A stretch of DNA of 6,401 nucleotides from Sphingomonadales bacterium (GCA_025360285.1 JANYCM010000082.1:1-6401), one strand, 5' to 3'; positions 1 to 6,055 are shown, numbered from the stretch's first letter. Program-made: numbers and translations. Notes: a model not told the origin generated them from the letters alone.

Positions 1-40
1 CACCACCAAGGCCGCCGATGATGTGAAGAAGAAGATGTAG
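1..40 (+). CDS. C-terminal end of an unidentified protein (5' truncated)
   Basis: The second reading frame is open from the window edge to a TAG at 38-40 and encodes TTKAADDVKKKM. Ten of the twelve codons end in G or C, as expected for coding DNA in this genome; the other two forward frames stop by about position 26. The tail is lysine-rich and charged, but twelve residues are too few to name a family. The stop codon lies inside a small perfect hairpin (34-50). The call rests only on the open frame and codon composition, so it is tentative. Confidence 0.45.
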   Translation, partial: TTKAADDVKKKM

Positions 41-50
41 TTTCTACATC
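34..50 (+). repeat. 7-bp perfect hairpin around the upstream gene's stop codon
   Basis: GATGTAG (34-40) is followed by TTT and then CTACATC (44-50), its exact reverse complement. The stop codon TAG forms the top of the left arm. No T-run follows (the next bases are GCCCCG), so it does not look like a standard intrinsic terminator. It could protect the mRNA 3' end or be chance. Confidence 0.4.
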
Positions 51-124
51 GCCCCGTCGTCCGAAGCGACCTCCGGCCGCGCGGGCAGGGCGTTAGAGCA
101 TTTTTTCCTGGATCGAGTCTGCAT

Positions 125-153
125 TGTCATCCCGGGTCAAGCCCGGGATGACA
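125..153. repeat. Palindromic interspersed repeat (TGTCATCCCGGG hairpin)
   Basis: TGTCATCCCGGG (125-136), a five-base TCAAG loop, and CCCGGGATGACA (142-153) form a perfect 12-bp stem. From memory, very similar TCATCCCGGG...CCCGGGATGA palindromes are common between genes in sphingomonads and relatives; I cannot count copies in this genome. It lies 12 bases before ATG 165 and 35 bases before ATG 189 of the peptidase gene, so it could fold in that gene's 5' leader or help end transcription from the upstream gene. A 10-base direct repeat (112-121 and 170-179) flanks it. Confidence 0.75.
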
Positions 154-156
154 GTT

Positions 157-192
157 GAATCCCCATGCAATCGAGTCTGAGAATCCCCATGC
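157..192 (+). repeat. Partial 24-bp tandem duplication containing two ATG codons
   Basis: GAATCCCCATGC occurs at 157-168 and again at 181-192, exactly 24 bases (eight codons) apart. Each copy carries an ATG (165 and 189) in the same reading frame, so both can open the peptidase gene. The first copy adds eight residues, MQSSLRIP, before the hydrophobic signal peptide. The segment between the copies includes the second ATCGAGTCTG, also found at 112-121. Confidence 0.75.
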
Positions 193-1559
193 GCATCCTC
201 GCCTTCTTCCTGCTCCTCACCGCCACCAGCGCACTCGCCGCCCCGGATCGTCTCACCCCGGATCGTCTCACCCAGGCTGCCGCACTGCGCGACACGGCGC
301 TGGCCAAGTCCGAAGCCTGGCCGCTGCTCGAAAGCCTGACGACAAACGTCGGTCAGCGCCTCGCCGCGACGCCCGCCGAAGCGCGCGGCCGCGATTGGGC
401 GGTGAAGGCGATGGCCGCCGCCGGCCTCGTCAACATCCGCACCGAAGCCTTCCCCATGCCGCTGTGGGAACGCGGTACCGAAACCGCCGAGATCACCGGC
501 GCCGCGCCGCAAAGGCTCGCCATCGCGGCGCTGGGCTTCAGCGGTGCCACCCCGGCCGACGGCATCACCGCGCCGATCGTCTATTTCGCCGATTATGCCG
601 CCCTGCAAGAGGCACCGCCCGCCAGCCTCAATGGCAAGATTGCCTTCATCGATCACCGCATGATGCGCACCCAGGATGGTTCCAGCTATGGCGTCAACGG
701 CGTCGTGCGCCGCGTCGGGCCAGCGCTTGCCGCCTCGAAGGGCGCTGTCGCCGTGCTGATCCGCAGCCTGGGCACCGATTATCACCGCAACCCGCATACC
801 GGCAGCACGACCTGGCCCGAGGGCCAGGCCCCCATCCCGGCGGCGGCGCTGTCACTGCCCGATGCCGAACAACTGGCGCGCCGCGCCAAGGCCGGACCGG
901 TCAGCCTGCACCTGGTGCTGACGCCGCGCTTCAACCCCAATGGCCAATCGGCGAATGTGTCGGCCGAAATCCCCGGCACCGGCCCCGAAATCATCGTCAT
1001 CGGCGGCCATCTCGATAGCTGGGATCTCGCCACCGGCACCATCGACGATGGCGCCGGCGTCGCCATCACCCTTGCCGCTGCCAAAGCGATAAAGGACTCA
1101 GGCATCAAACCGCGCCGCACCATCCGCCTGGTCTTCTGGGGCGCCGAGGAGGAAGGCATCTGGGGCGGCCGCGCCTATGGCGAAGCCCATAAGGCCGAAC
1201 CCATCGTCCTCGCCGCCGAAAGCGATTTCGGTGCCGACCGCATCTATCGCCTGTCGTCGAACGTCGCCGACACCGGCCTGCCGCTGATCGCCGAAATCCA
1301 GCGCGTACTCGCCCCGCTCGGCATCGCCGCCACCCGCAATAACAGCGCCGGCGGCGACGGGGATGTCGCGCCGCTGATCGCCAATGGCACGGGCACCATC
1401 AACTTCGAACAGGATGGCAGCCGCTATTTCGATTACCATCACACGCCCGATGACACGCTGGACAAGGTCGATCGGACGCAGCTCGACCAGAATGTCGCCG
1501 CCTGGGCCGCGGCCATCTGGCTGGCCGCGAGTGATGACCGGGCGTTGCGGAAGAAGTAG
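189..1559 (+). CDS. Secreted zinc peptidase of family M28 with PA domain (carboxypeptidase Q/aminopeptidase-like)
   Basis: A co-catalytic di-zinc exopeptidase, probably releasing terminal amino acids from peptides in the periplasm or outside the cell; the exact substrate cannot be told. I prefer the start at 189 because it gives a classic Sec signal peptide, MRILAFFLLLTATSALAA, with an ALA|A cleavage site and no lipobox cysteine. ATG 165, in frame, would add eight residues. No strong ribosome-binding site separates the two. Numbering from 165, a protease-associated (PA) domain spans about 125-245 and the M28 catalytic domain about 265-455. Expected metal and catalytic residues are present: H282 in GGHLDSWD, D294/D295 in TIDDGAG, E328-E329 in WGAEEEG (catalytic base and zinc ligand), D354 in AESDFG, and H425/H426 in DYHHTPDDT. 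The ligand set is complete, so the enzyme should be active. HLDSWD and ESDFG suggest the carboxypeptidase Q-like branch. The gene stands alone and ends at a strong hairpin shared with convergent ligA. Confidence 0.93.
   Translation: MRILAFFLLLTATSALAAPDRLTPDRLTQAAALRDTALAKSEAWPLLESLTTNVGQRLAATPAEARGRDWAVKAMAAAGLVNIRTEAFPMPLWERGTETAEITGAAPQRLAIAALGFSGATPADGITAPIVYFADYAALQEAPPASLNGKIAFIDHRMMRTQDGSSYGVNGVVRRVGPALAASKGAVAVLIRSLGTDYHRNPHTGSTTWPEGQAPIPAAALSLPDAEQLARRAKAGPVSLHLVLTPRFNPNGQSANVSAEIPGTGPEIIVIGGHLDSWDLATGTIDDGAGVAITLAAAKAIKDSGIKPRRTIRLVFWGAEEEGIWGGRAYGEAHKAEPIVLAAESDFGADRIYRLSSNVADTGLPLIAEIQRVLAPLGIAATRNNSAGGDGDVAPLIANGTGTINFEQDGSRYFDYHHTPDDTLDKVDRTQLDQNVAAWAAAIWLAASDDRALRKK
241..273 (+). 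repeat. 15-bp tandem duplication in the peptidase gene (PDRLT x2)
   Basis: A 15-base unit (CCCGGATCGTCTCAC at 242-256) repeats immediately at 257-271; the periodic tract spans 241-273. It encodes PDRLT-PDRLT at residues 27-36 (numbering from 165), right after the predicted signal-peptide cleavage site. The unit is a multiple of three, so the frame is kept. It probably arose by replication slippage in a tolerant N-terminal stretch. Confidence 0.85.
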
Positions 1560-1602
1560 TGAGAGCCGGATTTTGCCGCTGACAGGCTCATCGGCGGCCA
1601 TA

Positions 1603-1657
1603 TGAAATCTTCCTTTCCCGGTTGACGCCTTCGCGTCAACCGGGAAAGGAAGTTTCA
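1603..1657. terminator. Bidirectional terminator-like hairpin between the M28 peptidase gene and ligA
   Basis: CTTCCTTTCCCGGTTGACGC (1609-1628) pairs perfectly over 20 bp with 1633-1652 around a CTTC loop. Bulging T1608 adds five more pairs (1603-1607 with 1653-1657). The position between two converging genes fits a shared terminator. T-runs on either side are short (three Ts), so termination would depend on stem strength or extra factors. The ligA stop codon (TGA on the - strand, 1655-1657) forms part of the stem base. Confidence 0.8.
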
Positions 1658-3709
1658 CGCCGCCCCCGCCACCCTCGCCGCCCACGCTGCCTCATCGATC
1701 ACCGCCACCCCCAGCGCTTCGGCCTTGGCGCGTTTCGATCCGGCATCAGCGCCCGCCACCACCAGATCGGTGCGCGCAGAAACCGACCCGGCCACCTTGG
1801 CACCCAAAGCCTCAGCCTGCGCCCGTGCCTCGTCACGGGTCAGCATCGTCAGCGATCCGGTGAACACCACAGTCTTGCCGGTCAGCGCCGTCTGCCGCGC
1901 CGCCGCCAGCGGTTCGGGCGTCACTTCGGCCAACAGATCAGCGAACGTCGCCAGATTATGCGGCTCGGCAAAGAAATCGACCAAAGCCTCGGCGACCACC
2001 GGCCCGATGCCGCCGATATCGGTCAACCGCCCGCGCGCCTCGGCATCATCGGCGGCCGCCAGCGCCGCACCGCGCAGCGCCTCGGCCGAACCGAACGCCC
2101 GCGCCAGATCACGCGCCGTTACCTCGCCGACATGGCGGATACCCAGCGCATAAAGGAAGCGATCCAGCCCGACGCGGCGCCGCGCCGCGATCGCCGCAAT
2201 CAGATTATCGGCCGATTTGGCCTTGAACCCCGGCAACCCCAGCAGCGTGTCGCGGTCCAGCCGGAAAATATCGCCCGGTGCCACGATCAAGCCGGCCGCG
2301 GCGAACTGCTCGATCCGCTCCGACCCCAGACCTTCGATATCGAACGCCAGCCGCGACACGAAATGCCGCAGCCGCTCGCTGCGCTGGGCCGCACAGGTCA
2401 GGCCGCCGGTGCAGCGCCGCACCACGCCATCCTCTTCCCGCACCGCGCTCGACCCGCACACCGGGCAATGATCGGGAAACACAAAGGCAGGCCCGCGTTC
2501 GGCATCACCCGGCACCCGGCCCAGAATCTGCGGAATGACATCGCCGGCGCGCTGCACCCGCACCCGGTCGCCGGCGCGCACATCCAGCCGGTTGATCTCA
2601 TCCTCATTATGCAGGGTCGCGTTGGTGACGACGACGCCGCCGACAGTAACCGGCTGCAACCGCGCCACCGGGGTCAGCGCGCCGGTGCGGCCGACCTGGA
2701 TATCGATCTGCACCAGCAGCGTTTCGGCCTGTTCGGCGGCGAATTTATGCGCCGACGCCCAGCGCGGGCTGCGCGCCACCTGCCCCAGCCGCGCCTGCCA
2801 ATCGAGCCGATCGACCTTGTACACCACGCCATCGATATCAAAGGGCAGGTCCGCCCGCCGCGCCTCGATCCCGCGGGTGAAGGCAAGCGCGTCCTCGATA
2901 TCAGCGCAGGTGGCGCGCAGGCTGCCGATGTCGAAACCCCAGCCGGCAATCGCCGCCATCACCGCGCTCTGGCTGTCCCCCGGCACATCGCTCATCTCGC
3001 CCCAGCCATGGGCGATAAAGCGCAGCGGGCGCGCCGCGGTAATGCTGGCATCCAGCTGGCGCAGCGACCCGGCGGCGGCGTTGCGCGGATTGGCGAAGAC
3101 CTTGTCGCCGGCCTCGGCCTGGCGGGCATTCAGCGCCGCAAAATCCGCTTTGGCCATATAGACTTCGCCGCGCACTTCCGCGATCGCCGGTGCCCCCGCC
3201 GGCAGGGCGAGCGTCAGCCCTGAAACATGGTGGACATTGGCCGTCACATCCTCCCCCACCGCGCCATCGCCGCGCGTCGCCGCCGTCACCAGCCGGCCGT
3301 TTTCAAAGCGCAGGCTCGCCGACAGGCCGTCGATCTTGGCCTCCGCCAGCAGCACGACCGGTTCATCGGCGCCCAGCCCCAGGAAACGCCGCACCCGGCC
3401 AACGAAATCCCGCGCCTCGTCATCCGAAAAGACATTGTCGAGGCTCAGCATCGGCCGGGCGTGCGTGACCTTGCCAAACCCCGCCGCCGGCGCCGCGCCA
3501 ACCTGCCAGCTCGGCGAATCGGCACGGACAAGGTGCGGAAACGCCGCCTCGATCGCCGCATTGCGCCGCACCAGCACGTCATAATCCGCATCGCTGATGA
3601 TCGGCGCATCCTCGCCATGGTAACGCCGGCCATGCTCGGCAATCTCCGCCGCCAGCCGCGCCAGTTCGGCGGCGGCGTCGTCATCGGTCAGGGGCAACAG
3701 TGTTTCCAT
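1655..3709 (-). CDS. ligA: NAD+-dependent DNA ligase LigA
   Basis: Seals single-strand nicks in duplex DNA during replication and repair, using NAD+ to form a ligase-adenylate. The 684 residues match the usual size, and all domains are present in order. Domain Ia (about 1-70) holds the NMN-binding residues Y30, H31, D40, Y43 and D44, aligning with E. coli LigA at a constant offset of eight. The adenylation domain carries E123 and nucleophile K125 in EAKIDG, TRGDG (145-149), RGEVYM (180-185), DIDGVVYKVD (291-300, K298) and K322 in HKFAAE. An OB fold follows at about 325-405. The zinc finger has C415, C418, C433 and C439 with typical spacing. Helix-hairpin-helix repeats span about 450-580 and a BRCT domain about 608-684. 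ATG 3709 places the N-terminus as in the family, but no Shine-Dalgarno precedes it; TATCAC lies six bases upstream. It is transcribed away from the aminotransferase. From memory, ligA often follows recN in sphingomonads; recN is not its upstream neighbour here. Confidence 0.98.
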   Translation of the reverse strand: METLLPLTDDDAAAELARLAAEIAEHGRRYHGEDAPIISDADYDVLVRRNAAIEAAFPHLVRADSPSWQVGAAPAAGFGKVTHARPMLSLDNVFSDDEARDFVGRVRRFLGLGADEPVVLLAEAKIDGLSASLRFENGRLVTAATRGDGAVGEDVTANVHHVSGLTLALPAGAPAIAEVRGEVYMAKADFAALNARQAEAGDKVFANPRNAAAGSLRQLDASITAARPLRFIAHGWGEMSDVPGDSQSAVMAAIAGWGFDIGSLRATCADIEDALAFTRGIEARRADLPFDIDGVVYKVDRLDWQARLGQVARSPRWASAHKFAAEQAETLLVQIDIQVGRTGALTPVARLQPVTVGGVVVTNATLHNEDEINRLDVRAGDRVRVQRAGDVIPQILGRVPGDAERGPAFVFPDHCPVCGSSAVREEDGVVRRCTGGLTCAAQRSERLRHFVSRLAFDIEGLGSERIEQFAAAGLIVAPGDIFRLDRDTLLGLPGFKAKSADNLIAAIAARRRVGLDRFLYALGIRHVGEVTARDLARAFGSAEALRGAALAAADDAEARGRLTDIGGIGPVVAEALVDFFAEPHNLATFADLLAEVTPEPLAAARQTALTGKTVVFTGSLTMLTRDEARAQAEALGAKVAGSVSARTDLVVAGADAGSKRAKAEALGVAVIDEAAWAARVAGAA

Positions 3710-3715
3710 GGCGGG

Positions 3716-3721
3716 GTGATA
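3716..3721 (-). promoter_or_regulatory. Candidate -10 element for ligA
   Basis: Read on the - strand, TATCAC matches four of six positions of TATAAT and sits six bases before the ligA ATG. A 17-base spacer leads to TTTCCC (3739-3744), a poor -35. If used, transcription would begin at or next to the start codon, giving a leaderless mRNA. This is inferred from spacing only. Confidence 0.25.
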
Positions 3722-3759
3722 GCATCAGCGCGGCGGGCGGGAAAAGGCCGGGCTTCGGG

Positions 3760-3788
3760 TTGACTTGCGCCTGTGCCCTCCCCTCAAT
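3760..3788 (+). promoter_or_regulatory. Candidate promoter for the aminotransferase gene
   Basis: TTGACT (3760-3765) matches five of six bases of the -35 consensus TTGACA. After a 17-base spacer comes CTCAAT (3783-3788), which shares only AAT with TATAAT. The predicted transcription start, about seven bases on, falls at ATG 3796. The upstream candidate ATG at 3787 overlaps the -10 and would then not be in the transcript. The -35 is good and the -10 weak. Confidence 0.4.
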
Positions 3789-3795
3789 GCCGGTC

Positions 3796-4950
3796 ATGCA
3801 CCCGCTCTATGCCAACCTCCCCACCACGATCTTCGAAACCATGTCGGCGCGCGCCCGGGCGACCGGTGCCATCAACCTGGGCCAGGGTTTCCCGGACAGC
3901 GGCTGGCCGCAGGATGTGCTCGATGCAGCGTCTGCTGCGCTGCTCACTGGCAGCAACCAATATCCGCCGATGGCCGGCACACCGGACCTGCGCCAGGCCA
4001 TCGCCGATCATTACCGCGCCCACCAAGCCATTGATCTGGATTGGCAAAGCGAAATCACCGTGACGTCGGGCGCCACCGAAGCACTGGCCGCGGCGATCCT
4101 GGCGCTGGTCACACCGGGCGATGACGTCGTGCTGTTTCAACCGCTGTACGATGCCTATCTGCCGCTCGTCCGCCGCGCTGGCGGCGTGCCGCGCCTTGTC
4201 CGCCTGGCGCCGCCGCACTGGCAATTCACCGCCGAAGACCTGGCCGCCGCCTTCACCCCGCGCACCCGGCTGGTCATCATCAACAATCCCTTGAACCCCA
4301 GCGCCTCGACCTTCGACCGCGCCAGCCTGGCACTTCTGGGGCAATTCGCCGCCGCCCATGGCGCCATCGTGATCAGCGACGAAGTCTGGGAACATGTTGT
4401 TTTCAATGGGGTTTCACATGTCTCGGTGCTCGACATTCCAACCCTGCGGGACCGCAGCGTCAAGATCGGTTCCGGCGGCAAGATCTTCGCGCTGACCGGC
4501 TGGAAAGTCGGCTGGCTGTGCGCCGCGCCGCCCCTGACCGCCGCCCTCGCACGCTCGCACCAGTTCCTCACCTTCACCACGCCGCCCAATCTGCAAACCG
4601 GCATCGCCCATGGTCTCGCCAAACCGGCCCCCTGGTTCACCGCCATGCGCGCGCAATTCCAGCGCGCCCGCGACCGCCTCGTCACCGGCCTCACCGCGGC
4701 CGGCTATGCCATGCTGCCCAGCGCCGGCACCTATTTCGTCTCGATCGACCTCGCCGGATCGGGCATCACGCGGGACGATGTGGACGTCGCCGATCGGCTG
4801 ATCGACGCCGGCGTCGCCAGTATCCCGGTCTCCGCCTTTTACGCCGAAAGCCCGGTTACCAGCACGTTACGGCTGTGCTTCGCCAAATCCGATGATGTTC
4901 TGGACGCGGCGATTGACCGGCTGGCGGCAGCGCTGCCCGCCCTCAGATAA
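3796..4950 (+). CDS. PLP-dependent class I/II aminotransferase (methionine/kynurenine aminotransferase-like)
   Basis: Transfers an amino group between an amino acid and a 2-oxo acid using pyridoxal phosphate, in the cytoplasm; the amino-acid substrate cannot be read from sequence. From ATG 3796 the protein is 384 residues, normal for fold-type I enzymes. Visible motifs are INLGQGFPD (26-34), the phosphate-loop segment SGATEA (91-96), Y118 in PLYDAY, N164 in NNPLNPS, D195 in SDEVWEH, the Schiff-base lysine K229 in GSGGKIFALTGWK, and R359 in TLRLCFAK for the substrate carboxylate. The tyrosine often found in SDEVY is tryptophan here. The start at 3796 gives MHPLYANLPTTIFETMS, resembling relatives; ATG 3787 would add three residues, and the open frame back to 3700 overlaps ligA and is unlikely. 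No Shine-Dalgarno is seen. The TAA stop lies inside the 3' end of the convergent ada gene. Confidence 0.93.
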   Translation: MHPLYANLPTTIFETMSARARATGAINLGQGFPDSGWPQDVLDAASAALLTGSNQYPPMAGTPDLRQAIADHYRAHQAIDLDWQSEITVTSGATEALAAAILALVTPGDDVVLFQPLYDAYLPLVRRAGGVPRLVRLAPPHWQFTAEDLAAAFTPRTRLVIINNPLNPSASTFDRASLALLGQFAAAHGAIVISDEVWEHVVFNGVSHVSVLDIPTLRDRSVKIGSGGKIFALTGWKVGWLCAAPPLTAALARSHQFLTFTTPPNLQTGIAHGLAKPAPWFTAMRAQFQRARDRLVTGLTAAGYAMLPSAGTYFVSIDLAGSGITRDDVDVADRLIDAGVASIPVSAFYAESPVTSTLRLCFAKSDDVLDAAIDRLAAALPALR

Positions 4951-6043
4951 CCCCCGCCGCGCCTTCGTGCGCCAATAACCAGCGCTTGCGTTCCACCCCG
5001 CCGGCATAGCCCGTCAATGCCCCCGACGCGCCGATCACCCGGTGGCACGGCACCACGATGCCGATGGGGTTGCTGCCATTGGCCAGCCCGACGGCCCGCG
5101 CCGCGCCAGGCTTGCCCAGCGCCGCCGCCAGCGCGCCATAGCCCTGGGTCTGCCCCGCCGGAATCCGCCGCAACGCCGCCCAGACATCGCGCTGAAACGC
5201 CGTGCCGCCGGTGGCCACCGGAATATTATCAAGCGCCGTCAGGTCGCCGGCGAAATAGCCATCCAGCGCCGCGCCAATGGCCGGCGGGATCACCCCCGGC
5301 ACCAGGTCGAAACTGCCATAATGCCGGGCCAGCAACCGCACCATACGCTCTTCAAAATCGCTGAAATCCAGCGCGCGCAACTGCGCCTCACCATCGGCAA
5401 CGATCAGCAATTCGCCCACCGGGCTGGTGTATCGTGACAGACTCAATTGCATTTTCGGAACTCCCATCTGGCGTTTGCGGCGGTTTGCCGGGGTTTCGCC
5501 GTGGACGGCGGCAAAGACTTCGTTGAAACGGCGGATGCTGCCAAAGCCGGCGGACAGCGCCACGTCGGCCATCGGCAGCGCACTGTCATCGATCAGGCGC
5601 ACCGCCGCCGCCAGCCGCCGCGCCTGCGCCACCGCCACCGGCGACACCCCGACATCGCGGGCAAACAACCGCCGCACCTGGCGCGCCCCCAGCCCCAGCC
5701 GATCGCCGAGCGCCTCCACCGCCGCCGGCGCATCGCCGGCATCGAGACCACCCGCATCGATCAGGCGTAGCGCCCGCCGCACGCTGGCGCCGCTGCCCAC
5801 CCAGGCCGGTGACCCCGGTGCCGCGTCCGGCCGGCAGCGCTTGCAGGCGCGAAACCCGGCGGCCACGGCGGCGGCGGCGCTGGCGTGAAAGGTGCAATTT
5901 TCCGGCTTGGGTGTCCGCGCCGGGCACACCGGTCGGCAATAAATGCCGGTGGAGGTGACCCCGGTAAAGAACACGCCATCAAAGGCGCGGTCGCGCCGCA
6001 ACAGCGCGGCATAGCAAGTGGCATGATCGGGCAGCGTGTCCAT
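4943..6043 (-). CDS. ada: Ada-type bifunctional alkylation-response regulator and O6-methylguanine-DNA methyltransferase
   Basis: Repairs alkylated DNA by moving methyl groups to its own cysteines; in E. coli Ada, methylation of the N-terminal cysteine turns the protein into a transcription activator. The 366 residues hold three parts. The Ada zinc domain (about 8-75) has C36 and C40 in IYCRPVC and C67 and C70 in RACKRC, the four zinc cysteines, one being the phosphotriester methyl acceptor. An AraC-type double helix-turn-helix (about 86-188) ends in DVALSAGFGSIRRFNEVF. The methyltransferase half (199-362) contains the ARAVGLANGSNPIGIVVPCHR region with acceptor C333. All key residues are present. 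The N-terminal half (CYAALLRRDRAFDG, TSTGIYCRPVCPARTP, ENCTF) reads more like the Ada/AraC module usually fused to AlkA glycosylase. No E. coli-type Ada box was recognised upstream. It lies 56 bases after the reductase gene and overlaps the aminotransferase by eight bases. Confidence 0.95.
   Translation of the reverse strand: MDTLPDHATCYAALLRRDRAFDGVFFTGVTSTGIYCRPVCPARTPKPENCTFHASAAAAVAAGFRACKRCRPDAAPGSPAWVGSGASVRRALRLIDAGGLDAGDAPAAVEALGDRLGLGARQVRRLFARDVGVSPVAVAQARRLAAAVRLIDDSALPMADVALSAGFGSIRRFNEVFAAVHGETPANRRKRQMGVPKMQLSLSRYTSPVGELLIVADGEAQLRALDFSDFEERMVRLLARHYGSFDLVPGVIPPAIGAALDGYFAGDLTALDNIPVATGGTAFQRDVWAALRRIPAGQTQGYGALAAALGKPGAARAVGLANGSNPIGIVVPCHRVIGASGALTGYAGGVERKRWLLAHEGAAGVI
5450..5465 (-). 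promoter_or_regulatory. Internal Shine-Dalgarno and ATG inside ada, at the domain junction
   Basis: On the - strand GGGAG (5465-5461) is followed by eight bases and an in-frame ATG (5452-5450, Met198). It is the best-placed ribosome-binding site in the window and sits exactly between the AraC domain and the methyltransferase domain. Initiation here would give a 169-residue protein beginning MQLSLSRYTSPVGELL, equal in layout to a stand-alone Ogt. It may be a working internal start or a relic of a gene fusion; sequence alone cannot decide. Confidence 0.45.
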
Positions 6044-6049
6044 GCCGTG

Positions 6050-6055
6050 GATATA
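6050..6055 (-). promoter_or_regulatory. Candidate -10 element for ada
   Basis: On the - strand TATATC matches four of six positions of TATAAT and ends six bases before the ada ATG. Seventeen bases further upstream is CAGACT, a weak -35 sharing only the GAC core. The geometry would give a leaderless ada mRNA. No ribosome-binding site is present. Activation by methylated Ada could make up for a weak -35, but no Ada-binding motif was identified. Confidence 0.3.

Noticed and set aside
70..106. GC-rich segment followed by TTTTTT (101-106), looked like an intrinsic terminator
   Set aside because: The best stem I can draw (70-89) has about five pairs with a bulge and ends more than ten bases before the T-run, so it does not fit a standard terminator.
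93..797. A 234-codon open frame on the - strand opposite the M28 peptidase
   Set aside because: It lacks any known domain, and its C-terminus (VIPGLTRDD) is simply the palindromic repeat at 125-153 read through. The + strand peptidase has a full catalytic set.
155..1018. A second + strand open frame overlapping the peptidase gene
   Set aside because: It is a frame-shifted reading rich in Arg, Pro and His; the M28 frame has a signal peptide and conserved metal ligands.
1563..1589. GAGCC...GGCTC inverted repeat downstream of the peptidase stop
   Set aside because: Only five pairs around a 17-base loop; far weaker than the adjacent hairpin at 1603-1657 and likely chance.
1622..3223. A 533-codon open frame on the + strand, antisense to ligA
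   Set aside because: Its translation is arginine- and proline-rich with no recognisable domain, and it lies wholly within ligA, apart from a start inside the terminator hairpin. ligA has every expected motif; long antisense frames are common in high-GC genes.
3700..3795. Extended N-terminus of the aminotransferase starting at ATG 3700
   Set aside because: The extra residues do not resemble family members, overlap the start of ligA, and run through the divergent promoter region. MHPLYANLPTTIFETMS at 3796 fits the family.
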